64,000 bases of DNA. It comes from Cynocephalus volans (Eukaryota; Chordata; Mammalia; Dermoptera; Cynocephalidae). A program made the position numbers and the translations under genes. The stretch covers positions 1,364,001 to 1,428,000 of the forward strand of contig NC_084462.1 of assembly GCF_027409185.1 (NCBI RefSeq), in the 5' to 3' direction. Of the stretch, positions 26,340 to 52,219 are shown in pieces. Under the pieces are notes generated by a model, which made no database searches, was not told where the DNA came from, and saw only the letters and a list, made by a program, of their open reading frames with translations. Every line of letters starts with the position of its first letter. The stretch's first letter is position 1.

Positions 26340-27210
26340 GCACAAAGCAATTTTTATTACCCAGAAGCATTTGAGAGTGAGATGCCCACTTGATACCCCT
26401 TCACCACACTAACACATATTTGAACAGGTACTTCCTACAAACAAGGACAGTCTCCTACAGAACCCTAGCACGACCATCAAAATCCGGAAGGCAGCCTTGA
26501 CAATTACTAGCCTGGTTTCCTTGGGCCCCATTCATGTTTTGCCAGTTGTCCAGGTAGCACTCTTTACAGCAAGAGTGTGCAGTTCAGAATCATACACTGC
26601 TTCAGTCATCAGGTCTCTTAGAAGGTCAGAAAAAGACAGTTCCCCAATCTTTCCTGACTTTCGTGACCTTGATACTTTTGAAATTACAGGCCAGTTATTG
26701 AGTAGTCTGTCCCTCACTGTGTGTTTGTCTGATGTTTGCTCATGATCAGATTCTTTGGCAGCAAGACAACCGACATGATGTTGTGTTTTCTCATTGCACG
26801 TCATGGCACTCGTGATGTTTATTTCTCCGATTACCAATAATATTTGCTTTGGTCACATGATGCAGGTGGCATCTGCCAGTCTTCTTTGCCAAGTTACTCC
26901 TTCCCCCTCTGTAAGTAAGAAGAACGCTGTGGAGAGATACTTTGAAACTGTACAAATATCCCACTCTTCATTAAAGCTTCAAGCTATTAATGAATTTATT
27001 TATATCCATGTGGAGTCATGATTTCCTGTGTTATTCTATGGTTTATAATCAGTTACTACCTTTCTTTATTCAATCTTGTGTAGTTTGGTGCTCTTTTTGC
27101 TTATTGTCAGGGATGGAGCCCCCTCACGTTAGTGGCTGCACCCTTTTGACAAGCCCTCATCATCCACTGAGCCATTCCTTGCTTTCTGGTACAGCAAAAA
27201 TGTTCCAGGC
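26340..27210 (-). mobile_element. L1 3'UTR fragment (L1M type), reverse
   Basis: Phrases TTGAGTAGTCTGTCCCTCAC, GTTTGTCTGATGTTTGCTCA and GAGAGATACTTTGAAACTGT match old L1 3'UTRs. Orientation is inferred from T-richness. Confidence 0.6.
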
Positions 27211-27222
27211 TTATTTTGTTCT

Positions 27223-27320
27223 TTTTTTTTTTTTTTTTAAAGATGACCCGTAAGGGGATCTTAACCCTTGACTTGGGGTTGTCAGCACCGCGCTCTCCCA
27301 AGTGAGACATGGGCCGGCCC
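27223..27320 (-). mobile_element. CYN SINE monomer, young type
   Basis: Flanked by ATTTTGTTCTTTTT on both sides. Body AAGATGACCCGTAAGGGGAT to GGGCCGGCCC. Confidence 0.9.
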
Positions 27321-27477
27321 ATTTTGTTCTTTTTCTAACCCTATTCTAGAATAAGCCATTTCTTCAAGGAGCCTGGTTCTTTTTAGTAGAGAATAGGAAG
27401 CCAAGATCTGAACACCAAGGGTGTTCATTGCTTCTGCTTTTGCATTTTGGCTGCTAACAGTTCCTCTCAGTGGTCAC

Positions 27478-27700
27478 ACTATATATAGTATACAATGTGA
27501 TATACATGATATATAATGTGATATGTAGTATAAAAGGTGATATATAATATACAGTATGATATATATAGTATTCAGTGTGACATGCGACAAATAAATATGT
27601 CACACTGAATACTCTATATCACATTGTATATTATACATAACCTTGTATACTATATATCACATTTTATATTCTATATATACAATATATATTATATATTGTG
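27478..27700. repeat. AT-rich imperfect palindrome
   Basis: Arms of about 105 bp meet at 27584-27594. The inner stem pairs AGTATTCAGTGTGACAT with ATGTCACACTGAATACT exactly; outer parts are TATA-rich with mismatches. Could form a hairpin or cruciform. Confidence 0.8.
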
Positions 27701-28649
27701 CATATACTAGGTATATATGTATACCCACATCTACATATTAGGTACAAGTACATACACACATGTATATTAGGTATATATACATTTATATATTTCCACATCT
27801 ACTTATGTATATTGAAAACCATGGATTAACAAGGACACATCCAATTCAAATCCAACACCTCTAGTTTTCTCTCCTTCCATATTTATACTCCCCTTCTCTG
27901 ACAGTGAGAAATACAACCTCCGTTTTCCTTAATCTACTTATTTTCTCAGTCCCCCGTTCTGTCACCCACCTCCCACCTCCACCAGCAGCCCCTGCTCCCA
28001 CCTCCCTCCCAGGTCCCCTTCACCCGGCGGGCCCGACTCCCCACCCAGCAGCCCCTGGCCCAGCACAGGCACCCTCTGCCCCCCGCTCAGGCGCTCCCTC
28101 TGTGCTGAGCTGCTCCCACGAGTCAATGCCCTCCTCACCCCACTAAGGCCCTGACACCCCTCTCTGTGCCACTGTCTTCCCCAACACCGCAAGCTGACCT
28201 TGAACTGCTTCACCCAAGGGCCTTAGGACTGTATTGTTCAGGAAGAAAAGGAAAGAAGGTTTATCCTTACTTCATGTATTCAACTGTATCAATGGGCCGG
28301 TCCAAGTGCGGTGGTGTTTACAGCTAACTGATCACAACTAGTTACAGATTTCTTTGTTCCTTCTCCGCTCCCGCTGCTTCGCTTGACTGCCTTTAAAAAT
28401 AAAATAAAATAAAATATAAAACAAAATAAAATAAAATAAATGTATTAATGTTTTCTTCTATGGCTTCTGGATTTTGAGTCATCGTCACAACCTAGCTAAT
28501 ACAAGAATTTTACAATGTTTACTTCTCATTCTTTTATGGCTTCATATTTTACATTGAAATCTCGGATCCATTTGAAGTATATTCCATGCATTATTTTTTC
28601 CATTCCTTCCTTGTATTGGATTGACTGGGTTTTCTTTATCCCCTACCCC
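27701..28649. other. Unassigned spacer
   Basis: TA-rich to 27800. Then a C-rich block at 27955-28140, and (AAAAT)n near 28395-28440. The open frames in the C-rich block show no known domain. Confidence 0.4.
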
Positions 28650-28822
28650 TTTTTTTTTTTTTTTTAAAAAAGATGACCGGTAAGGGGATCTTAACCCTTG
28701 ACTTGGTGTTGTCAGCACCACGCTCACCCAATGAGCAAACCGGCCATCCCTATATGGGATCCGAACCTGGGGCCTTGGTGTTATCAGCACCGCACTCTCC
28801 CGATGGAGCCACGGGCCAGCCC
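28650..28822 (-). mobile_element. CYN SINE dimer
   Basis: T-run to GGGCCAGCCC, with CCATCCCTATATGGGATCC junction. Flanked by TATCCCCTACCCC and TATCCCCC. Confidence 0.9.
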
Positions 28823-28929
28823 TATCCCCCTTTTTTCATATTTTTAAAAATCAACTTTATATAAGCACACAGTAAAGTCACGAAGTGCTTCATGTTCAGT
28901 TTAAACTTCCACATCCTGCCCCGTTAGCA

Positions 28930-29410
28930 ATTGATCCTTGTATTAGCTACAGCAATGTGAACCACTGGGAAGGATAACTCTACACAACCGATTTTTATTT
29001 CTTGTTCATGTAAAGTCCTATCAGTAGAGATGCAGAGGGGCAGAGACCCAGGCTGATGGCAGTTCTGTCTTAACACGTGGCTCCCAAGATGTGGTAGCCA
29101 GGCCCTCCTGGTATCCCTGTGCAGTCCTCTCCTACTTGTACTAGGGTTGGCCCAGGTGACTGATAGTATACGGTAGAAGTGGTGGGATATCAATGCAAGA
29201 CTAGGTTTTAAAGACTGTGACTTCCAACTTGGAGTCTCTCTCTCTCCCTCTCATCACTTGTTCTGGGAGAAGCTAGCTGCCAAGCCATGAGAGTGCCCAA
29301 GCAGCCTAAGGAGATGCCAACAGCCAGCAAGGAACTGAGGCCTCCAGCTAACAACCATGTGAGTGAGCTTGCAAATGGATTCTCCAGCCCTGGCTAACTG
29401 CTTCACCGAA
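28930..29410. mobile_element. LTR fragment, probably MLT1-like, fossil
   Basis: Phrases GTGGGATATCAATGCAAGAC, AAAGACTGTGACTTCCAACT and GGAACTGAGGCCTCCAGCTA are those of MaLR MLT1-type LTRs. Orientation appears to be plus. Confidence 0.55.
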
Positions 29411-29900
29411 ACTTCAGAAGTTACTAATTGATCATGCTTATGTGATGAAGCCTCCATAAAAATCCCTAAAGTATGGGGCTCAGAGAGCTTCCAGGTTGAG
29501 TGAACCCCTCCACACGCTGGGAGGATGGTGCACCCCAACTTCATGAGGACAGAAGCTCCTGCATGAGGGACCCTCCCAGACCTTGCCCTATCTATCTCTT
29601 CACCTGGCTGTTAATCTGTATTCTTTAGGGTATCCTTCATTATATGATAAACCGGTAATGGCAGTATTTCTCTGAGTTCTGTGGAGCATTCTAGCAAGTT
29701 TTTATGCCCGAGGAACGGATCGTAGGAATCCCTGATTTGTAGCCAGTCAGTCAGAAGCACAGGTGAAAACTTGGGCTTGTGACTGGCATCTGAAGTGGGG
29801 CATCTTGTGTTACTGAGCCCTTCAGTCGTGGGATCTGAATTTAACTCCAGGTAGATAGTGTCAGAATTGATTCAAATTGCAGGACACCAGCTAGTGCTGG
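29411..29900 (+). mobile_element. LTR fragment of an old endogenous retrovirus, fossil
   Basis: TGATGAAGCCTCCATAAAAA, TGATAAACCGGTAATGGCAG and CAGGTAGATAGTGTCAGAAT recur in a known placental LTR, but I cannot name the family with confidence. Solo. Confidence 0.5.
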
Positions 29901-30783
29901 AGAATTGGTAGGCATTGGGGAAAAACCTACACATATCTGGTCGCAGAAGTGTTCATTGTGAGTATAGAGAAAAAGCTGATTTCTCCTATGTAAGCACTTG
30001 GAAGGAGTCCACAGATCCCTCGTGGTCAGCTTACCTTCTCTGTTACCACCATTTCTTCTGCTTGGGGAATTCTGACCTCTCCATCATGACCTGGCTGCAA
30101 TGCCATATCTTTGAGGAAACGTTTCCCAAGCCATTGTCCCATGCCACCCCTCAATGCCAACTTTCTCTCTAGTAGATTCTCACTGAAATGTGTAGGGCTA
30201 GGGTGAGGTTTACGGCTAAACGTGCCTGATTCACCCTTCACCTGCGTCCTGCCCACAGCCCTGCTTCCTGAGGGATTAAAAGTGTGCCTCGGGATTGTCT
30301 CTGGGCTTTCCTTCCAGCCGCTGATCTCCACTCTGCGAACTTTGAAGCTGGTCATTTGTGGTGTCCACATATGCACAGGCAATGAAAATTTATAATTTCC
30401 CATGGAATTATAAGGCCTCATGGATTGTAAAGAGCATCCAGACTTCAGAGATGTTAAAAGGGGTCCCTGAGACAGATGAAGCAGGATACATCTCCACACA
30501 CTAGGGGCAAATACCACTTTATGATCATCTTTGCTTTGCTTTGCCATATCGCTTTATCTTGGCAGGTATCCCTGACATGATACTTAAACTAGCTGTTAAA
30601 TTCAGTAAATATAATCTCAAATGTCATAAAGTTATAAGTGGCTGTTTGAAAGCTGTGGAAATGTGTTTGTCACGTACTTGTGTAAACAAAGTTTCTTTTT
30701 GATTATGGCTATAAAGAATTTAAGGACATCATCAGAAACATTATCAAGAATTGCCTGTATCTATGCCAAGCAAAACCTGATAA
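29901..30783. other. Unassigned stretch
   Basis: Holds a 173-codon open frame on the minus strand (30026-30547) with no recognised domain. I do not call it a gene. Confidence 0.3.
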
Positions 30784-30967
30784 TTTTTTTTTCTTTCTTT
30801 TTTTTTTTTTTTAAAGATGACCGGTAAGGGGATCTCAACCCTTGGCTTGGTGTTGTCAGCACCACGCTCAGCCAGTGAGTGCACCAGCCATCCCTATATA
30901 GGGATCCGAACCCGTGGCCTTGGTGTTCTCAGCACCGCACTCTCTCGAGTGAGCCACGGTCCGGCCC
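30784..30967 (-). mobile_element. CYN SINE dimer
   Basis: Flanked by ACCTGATAATTTTTT on both sides. Contains CCATCCCTATATAGGGATCC. Confidence 0.9.
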
Positions 30968-31484
30968 CTTACCTGATAATTTTTTAAATTTATAATCACA
31001 GAAGTAAGATCAGGTTTCTCATCAAGTTTTGAAAAACATTTTATTGTACATTTCGTACATATCCAATATTTAATTTCTTCCCTTATACTATGTGTTCTAT
31101 TTTTCTTATTATAATTAAAGACGATAGAAATATACTTTTTACCAAGCCCTCCAAAGATGTCCCCAAATCCCCTCCATTTAGCCAGTAGGTAATGCACACG
31201 CTGTCCTCTGCTTTGTGCCCCTCCTCATGTAAACGTGCAAAAGGGCACTGGGTGCGCAGCTCTGGCCTTCCTCCCAGACAGACGTGTAGACTTTGCCACC
31301 TCGCTCCTGCATCCCAGAGTGGGGCAGGGTGGGGCCGGGACAGGAAGTCTTGGTCCCCGTTTAGCCTGAAAACATTGACCACTCCCCGCCCCCACATTGT
31401 CATCAGGTCCAATGCTCACCAAAACAAGATTTTTGCCCCAAACTGTGTTTTAGACATCTGCAGACCTACAGCTCAATCGAATTT
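30968..31484. other. Unassigned spacer
   Basis: AT-rich, then GC-richer at 31190-31440. No gene recognised. Confidence 0.35.
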
Positions 31485-31678
31485 CTTTTATTTATTTATT
31501 TATTTATTTATTTTTAATTTTATTTTGTCGATATACAGTGTGGTTGATTATTGTGGCCCATCACCGAAACCTCCCTCCCTCCTCCCTCTCCCCACTCCCA
31601 CCCAACAATGTCCTTTCTGTTTGCTTGTCGTATCAACTTCAAGGAAGTGTAGTTGTTATGTCTTCTTCCCCCCTCCAG

Positions 31679-31726
<48 letters not shown>

Positions 31727-31955
31727 TTATATATTTATGTTTAGCTCCCACCAATAAGTGAGAACATGTGGAATTTCTTTTTCTGTGTCTGACTCGTTTC
31801 ACTTAATATAATTCTCTCAAGGTCCATCCATGTTGTTGCAAATGGCAGTATTTCATTCGTTTTTATAGCAGAGTAGTATTCCTTTGTGTGGATATACCAC
31901 ATTTTCCGTATCCACTCATCCGATGATGGACATTTGCTCTGCCCTGCTCTTAAAG
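31485..31955 (-). mobile_element. L1 3' fragment, reverse, with microsatellites
   Basis: Starts at a (TTTA)n run (31487-31515), then CTCCCACCAATAAGTGAGAACATG-type and GGATATACCACATTTTCCGT phrases of L1. A (TG)n run lies at 31682-31722. Confidence 0.75.
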
Positions 31956-32115
31956 CCTCTCAACTGATTGGATCAGGCCCAGCCAAATTATTGAGAATAA
32001 TCTCCTTTACTTAAATTCCACTGATTATAGATGTTAATCACACCTACAAGATACCTTTGCAGCAACACCTAGATTAGTAGTTGACTGAATAACTGGGCAC
32101 TATAGGCTAGCCAAG
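31956..32115. mobile_element. Unnamed old repeat fragment
   Basis: ACTGATTGGATCAGGCCCAG and GCTAGCCAAGCTGACACGTA recur in mammalian genomes, possibly an LTR. Family uncertain. Confidence 0.35.
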
Positions 32116-32790
32116 CTGACACGTAAAACTGACCATTACCACCTCAGCCAAGAGATAAGGTTAGCATTACCAGTGATAAGTCATGTTGATATCACATGTC
32201 TTCTGATATGAGGCCATGAGAGGGCACCCCATCTTTGTGGTACCCTTCTACACTCATAACCACAGTCTAATTGTGAGCAAATATTAGGCAGACTCAAATT
32301 GAGGGCATTTTACAGAATACCTGGCCAGTCTTTTTCAAATCTATCAAGGTTATGAAAGACAAGAAAAGACTGAAAAAGTGTCACAGATTGGAGGAAACTA
32401 AGGACAAATGACAACTAAATGCAATGTGGTACCCTGGACTGGATCCTGGAACAGAAAAAGGACATTAGTGGAAAAATTCGTGGAATCCAAATAAAGTACG
32501 CAGGTTAGTTAATGGTATTTTCTTGGGCTGCCCAGTTAGCTCAGTTGGCTAGAGACTGGTGTTCAAGGTCAAGGCTTTGGATCCCCACATCAGCCAGCTG
32601 CCAAAGAAAAAAAAAAAAAAGTATTGTCTTGATGTTAATTTCTTAGTTTGGACACACGCACCACGATTATGTAAGATGTTTACATTAAAGGAAGCTGGGT
32701 AAAAGGTGTAGGAGCTCTCTGCACTATCTTTGCAATGTTTCTGTAAATCTAAAATTAGTACAAGTTTATTTTTTAAAAAACGGCATCCTA
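32116..32790 (+). mobile_element. L1 3'UTR (L1M type), split by a CYN SINE
   Basis: GAAAGACAAGAAAAGACTGA, GAAAAAGGACATTAGTGGAA, GATGTTTACATTAAAGGAAG and TTTCTGTAAATCTAAAATTA are old L1 3' phrases in order. Confidence 0.7.
32525..32620 (+). mobile_element. CYN SINE monomer
   Basis: GGGCTGCCCAGTTAGCTCAG head, ending CAGCCAGCTGCC, A tail. Flanks GTATTTTCTTG / GTATTGTCTTG. It splits the L1 piece. Confidence 0.85.
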
Positions 32791-32975
32791 CCTGAATTGA
32801 AAGCCAAAATGGAAAAACAAAGCGCGCGCACACGCACACACACACAACTAAATTAAAATAAAAACAAAATTGAAAATACCAGAAGCCTTCTGGTCAAGAT
32901 GGTGGAATAGACAGTCCCCAGAGTCACTCTCTCCCACAAATCAACCAATTTACAACCATAAAAAAGCAACGACAA

Positions 32976-33139
32976 GGGCTGGCCTGTGGCTCACTCGGGA
33001 GAATGCGGTGCTGATAACACCAAGGCCATGGGTTCGGATCCTATATAGGGATGGCCGGTGTGCTCACTGGTTGAGCATGGTGCTGACAACACCAAGCCAA
33101 GGGTTGAGATCCCCTTACTGGTCATCTTAAAAAAAATAA
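32976..33139 (+). mobile_element. CYN SINE dimer nested in L1-like element
   Basis: GGGCTGGCCTGTGGCTCACT head. Target duplication AAAAGCAACGACA on both sides. Confidence 0.9.
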
Positions 33140-33858
33140 ATAAAAGCAACGACAGCCAAGCTGAGGTTGCTAGAGCTCAGGGGAAGAGGAGGAGAGACCT
33201 ATGGAGTTCATGAAGCCACGATAAGAGAAAGAAAAAATTGCTCTGACCATTTTGAGCCCTGGCTGCATCCAGGCTGGAGCTGCTGAGTACACAGAGCAGG
33301 AACTGGCAAAAGCCGCAGCTGTGTCCTTCAGATGAAGTTGCATGGAGGTGGCAGGGGAGAAGAGGGCCTTGGTGACCCCCAGGACAGCAAGACCACTAAC
33401 AGGATTCCTGTGGACCCACATAGGAGCGAGGAGCCACAACAGCTGAAAAAAAGGAGCCACTCAGAGGCCGGTGCATCATTGCAAGGGACTGGAGCACAGC
33501 CTGCCCCATGGGAAGTCTTTGGAGCATGGGCAATGGGGAAGACAGGCCCACCAGGGGAACACTTGGGCACAGCAAGGACAGCTGATCTGCCTCCCAGTCA
33601 GCATTGGACCACTCAGAGGAGACTGGTCAGGAATATAGAATTGCATGGGGTGCGGTTTGATGAAAAGACTCAGGCCCAGACCAGAGTTTCTACACAACCC
33701 AGGTGCACCGGATCTCACTAGACCCGGAGGTACCTATAAAGTCAACCATTAAAACCTGAGCTGCATAAAAAGCCTTCTCTAGGGAATCAACAGCAAAGCA
33801 GCAATTTAATTCAACCACAGAGCTCAAGTACTGTCCTACAGGAAGTTCCCCCATTTTA

Positions 33859-33910
33859 TTTTATTTATTTTATTTATTTATTTTTCTCCAAAAGATGACC
33901 AGTAAGGGGA
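33859..33910 (-). mobile_element. Very short 5'-truncated CYN SINE
   Basis: Only about 20 bp of SINE 3' end (AAGATGACCAGTAAGGGGA) and a TTTA-rich tail, flanked by the perfect 12-bp duplication TCCCCCATTTTA (33847-33858, 33911-33922). Confidence 0.85.
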
Positions 33911-34584
33911 TCCCCCATTTTAGAAGTAAGCAAAGGACAACAAATTAGTTCCAGTGCAGAGTTTAAGCGGTGGGAATAGCAAATAATCCAACACAGAACT
34001 GAAAGAAAAAGCAAACTACCCACAACCAGGGACAAAGTTTGATATTAACTAGTAAATGTCTCATTTCACCAAAGAACACCTATGACACCTATAAGGACTA
34101 GAAGTCCCTGGGCTACCAAGCCAGAAAGGGGGGGAGGGCCAGGGGCCTCAGCCATGCCCCTGGACACCGCAACCAGCCCAGAGGCTGGGGCGGGAGAGCC
34201 TCGGCCACACCCCCAATGCACACAACCACCCCAGCCATGACCACCTCGCTGCCACAGGAAGTGCCCCGGCCTCTCCCGAGCAGAGGAGGTGGGGGGACGA
34301 GGGCTTTTGCTACACCCCCTGCCATCTGCACCCAGCCTGGCAATGACCAAGACACTGATGGAAGCCCCTGGTCTCCCTTGTGGGAATGAGGAGGATGCCA
34401 CAGGCCTCAATCCCACCCCTGCTCCTTCCTCCTTCCTCCATCCCATTTCCTTCCCCTTCTCCTCTGCCCTCCCTCCCAACTGCTCCACAACATCACAGAA
34501 AGTAAAAAAATAATAAAATTAATTTTAAAAAATAAAAAGAAAATACCAGGTGTTGGCCAACAACCAAACCCTACATACATGGCT

Positions 34585-34988
34585 GGTGATGGCGTTTGGA
34601 TGTGTTGTCCCCTCCGAAACTCATGTGGAAATTTGATCCCCAGTGTGGCAGCGTTGGAAGCTGTTTGAGTCATGGGGGCGGATCCCTCATGAATGGATTA
34701 ATGCTCTCCCTGGGGGAGGGGGGATTCATGAGTGAGTTCTCGCTCTATCAGTTCCCGCGAGAGCTCGTTGCTTAAAGAGACCCTGGCACCTCCTCTCTCT
34801 TGCTTCCTCTCGCCATGTGATCTGCTCGTACCCACTGGCCGCCTGCCGCTTTCCACCATGAGTAGAAGCAGCCTGAGGCCCGCACCAGATGCAGCTGTCC
34901 CAGAATCGTAAGCCAAATAAACCTCTTTTCCCTATAAATTACCCAGTCTCAGGCATTTCTGTCATAGCAACACAAACGGACTAAAACA
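34585..34988 (+). mobile_element. Solo LTR, MST-like (ERVL-MaLR), fossil
   Basis: CCTCCGAAACTCATGTGGAA, CCTCATGAATGGATTAATGC, TAAGCCAAATAAACCTCTTT and TATAAATTACCCAGTCTCAG in MST order. Solo and nearly full length. Confidence 0.8.
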
Positions 34989-35451
34989 GCTGGTGAGGTC
35001 TGAACGGATGAACACAACCATGGAGGAACTGCTGATCAGTACGTGCTAAATTAAAGCCGGGCATATTCATAGCCCCCAAAATTGGAACCTACACAAATAT
35101 TCATTAACAGTAAAATGGGTAATAAATTGTGATATCTTCAATGAACAAACTATACAAAACAGCACAAAAAAAATCCCAAATACGTATCCGTCGAGATGTT
35201 TGTAAATTTTTATAATGGCGTAAAGGTGTTTCTAACCACTCACACATTGAAAACTGCTGAAATTGTATTTGAACACTCACTGTGTAAACCGCCTCTCGAA
35301 TTCTTACCTCTTTGAGACTGTATGCCCAACCCTGGCCGCCAGATGGCGCTGTAGGTACCTCGCAGCCCCGTCTGAAACCAGAGCTCGCTGTACTTGGCCT
35401 ATTTCTGCAGTCGAGATCTACTTACCTGTGTTTCATTTCTATTTGTTTATT
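34989..35451. other. Unassigned spacer
   Basis: Begins with L1-like phrases (AAATATTCATTAACAGTAAA). No gene. Confidence 0.4.
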
Positions 35452-35535
35452 TGGGGCGGCTTTCCGGTACCGGAATGAGAATCTTCCTTGACCTTGGTGT
35501 TATGCGCGCTCTAACCAACTGAGCTAACCGGCCAG
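35452..35535 (-). mobile_element. CYN SINE monomer, degenerate
   Basis: Ends CTAACCAACTGAGCTAACCG GCCAG; middle diverged. Confidence 0.65.
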
Positions 35536-35624
35536 AACGTAGCTCATTAAATTTCAACTGGCATTTAGTGTTCACAATTAGAATCTGATTGTTTTTGTTT
35601 TTGGTTTGTTTCTGGTTTGTCTCT

Positions 35625-35673
35625 GTGAGAGAGAGAGAGAGAGTGTTTGTTTTGGTGGCAAAACCCGGAATTG

Positions 35674-35719
<46 letters not shown>

Positions 35720-35720
35720 C
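35625..35720 (+). repeat. (GA)n and (TG)n microsatellites
   Basis: A short GA run at about 35627-35643 and a TG run at about 35680-35718. Confidence 0.9.
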
Positions 35721-35999
35721 TGGCTGGTAGGGGGATTCTGATGATTTTTTTTGATTCATTGTAAATTATTGTTTCTTATTGGGAGCCAATAAAAAATGTT
35801 CATATCTAAAAGCATAATTGTTGAACATAATTAGTGAAATTGAGGTATTTACAGCTTCAGAAAGTCATATTTGCAAAATAGTTTTATTATATTTTTGTGA
35901 ATTTTTCAGAGTTTTGATTACTAAATTGAATGAAAACTCACATACAATCCTTAAGCATGAAGATAACTTAAAATATTTTAGAAAAAAAATCAGTTTTGT
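35721..35999. other. AT-rich spacer
   Basis: No gene seen. Confidence 0.4.
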
Positions 36000-36176
36000 G
36001 GGCCGGCCCGTGGCTCACTTGGGAGAGAGTGCGGTGCTGATAACACCAAGGCCACGGGTTTGGATCCTATATAGGGATGGCCGGTTTGCTCACTGGCTGA
36101 GCGTGGTGCTGACAACACCAAGTCAAGGGTTAAGATCCCCTTACCGGTCATCCTTTAAAAAAAAAGAAAGAAAGGA
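36000..36176 (+). mobile_element. CYN SINE dimer
   Basis: GGGCCGGCCCGTGGCTCACT head, with the TCCTATATAGGGATGG junction and TTACCGGTCATCC end. Confidence 0.9.
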
Positions 36177-37614
36177 AGAAATCTGGTCTAGTTCTTCATT
36201 TGGGGCCCAGTCACTGGCCAGGGACTGAACTGGCTACCCTTGAGTCAAGGACTCTCCCTGGGCACAACCAGCCCTGGCCATAGGGAAATACAAAGCAGCA
36301 AAGAAGCTGTTGGCTGCCAAGGCTCCAAACAAACAAAGACAAGCTGGAAACAACAAAGGACAAATGACAAAAGTGGCTTAAACAGGTTTTTGTTTTGTTT
36401 TGACTTTTTAAAAACAAAACAATTCAGAAACCAGAGGTTTCATGAGAGGACAGAGATTTCTCATCTTGGAGCATTGCCACCCTCAGGGTGTGGGCGGTGG
36501 CACTCTTTGTAGACACAAAATGGCTACAGCATCTCTGAGCATCACTCTTCTGAGTAATCAACAGCCAGATGGAGGGAAGAGGAGGTAGCCCTTCTGGATT
36601 CTTTTCTCAAGGGAAGAAAGCTTCCCAGAGGCCTCCAGGCAAATTTTCCCTTGGGTCTTGTTGGCCTGTAACCTTCCCTTGAGCAATCATGGACAAAAGG
36701 GGATGTGAGGGTGTGGTAATGGGTCAGCTGCTGGCCTAATAAATTAGAATTCTAGTCCCAAGGCTGATGGCTGCTGGACAGTTCACAGGCCATGTCTGCC
36801 AAATAGTCCCACAGGGTGTCCCTCCAGCAAACTGGATCAAAGAGATAAAGTGACACATCCAAGATCACACAGCATGCAGAAAACAGAGGCAGACTTTTGA
36901 ATCCAATACCTGGCTCTTTCTACACATCCACATAGCAACTATGAAAGTGTGTGTGTGTGAGGGGGCCAAGATTAGGACACACAGAATCACACAGAGGCAT
37001 ATGGACACTATGTTTTATAAATTTCTTGAAGTTCACCTCCTCCAGCAGTAGAAAGTATCAGTATCGTGTCTCACTCTAGACCCACCATGGCACACCATCT
37101 GCAGTACTGGCTGAGGGTACTGGGACACCATGGGAGGGCTATGAGCATGGGAGGGGCAGGGCCAGCTCTGGGTGTAGAAAGACCCCTTTGGGGCCAGGCA
37201 GGGGACAGACTTGAGGCTAGGAGGCCAGAGAGGAGGCTGGGACAGGGGTGTAGGCAAAAGACAAGACTTGAGCTGAAGCCAGGGCTGGGGGGACAAAGAA
37301 GAGGGAACAGACAGCAGAATCAGGAGGCAAGAGGAACAGGGCTTGGGGACTGCTGGGCTTTGAGACCCCCCAATGCTGAGGGGTCTGCCCTAGTGTCTGG
37401 GTATACGGTGGAAATGTCCCTAAGATGGGGAGGAGGAGGTTAGTAGGGAAGATACTAAGCTCAGTGTAAGTGAAATAGAAAGCTCTCCCAGGTTGGAGAA
37501 ACCGCCTGGACACTAGCGGCTCGAATTACTGGGTCCTTGAAAATAAAATGGGCTGAGGACTAGAACTCCTGGCTTAAGACTCCAAGGTTCCCGAGTTGCA
37601 TCACTGGAGATGAC
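36177..37614. other. Spacer below BCAT2
   Basis: A MIR tail piece lies at 36835-36905 (AAGATCACACAGCATGCAGA). A short (TG)n is at 36947-36960. The rest looks unique, with no gene recognised. Confidence 0.45.
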
Positions 37615-37992
37615 AGCTAATGTCTTGTTCTTTGGCATTTTATTTCAAAATTGCTGCAAGGACAGAGGGGGGGGGGAGCAATGGCAGCACCGGGGAGTCC
37701 AGCCTAAGAACGGAGAGATGCGGAGTCAGCTCCAGGCGCATCTTTAGCATGGAGCAGCAGGGGGGTCTGATGCCCGAGATGCAGGGCTGGGAGCGAAGAC
37801 GTCTGGGTCGGGCCCTCACGGCTTTGGGAGTGTAGCGACCACGTGGGGGCGCCCGAGGCCCAGGCGTCCAGTCCCGCGGCCTTCTGTTTCATATTGCACT
37901 TCAGGTGAGTCATTGGTATAGAGGCGAGGGCCGGCAGGACTGGATGCTGCAGGTCGGCAGATCCGACGAGCGGTCGGGCACATCCCGCAGCG
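37615..37992 (-). terminator. BCAT2: BCAT2 3'UTR and polyadenylation signal
   Basis: AATAAA on the minus strand at 37644-37639, about 350 bases below the stop and followed by ATGCCAAAGAACAAG, which I recall from human BCAT2 3' ends. The end at 37615 is approximate. Confidence 0.75.

Positions 37993-52219
<14,227 letters not shown>

Larger units (their letters stand above)
32883..34538 (+). mobile_element. L1 5'UTR-like insertion with target duplication
   Basis: Starts AAGCCTTCTGGTCAAGATGG, then TGGAATAGACAG, like L1 5' ends, and finishes A-rich (AAAATTAATTTTAAAAAATA). It is bounded by the perfect 11-bp duplication GAAAATACCAG (32872-32882 and 34539-34549). No L1 ORF1 or ORF2 motif is seen inside. 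Two CYN insertions (32976-33139, 33859-33910) are nested in it. A GC-rich block lies at 34110-34490. Confidence 0.65.

Noticed and set aside
30026-30547. 173-codon open frame on the minus strand
   Set aside because: No family recognised, no splice or promoter context, and it lies in repeat-rich DNA.
31682-31722. Cysteine/valine-rich open frame
   Set aside because: Translation of a TG run inside an L1 piece.
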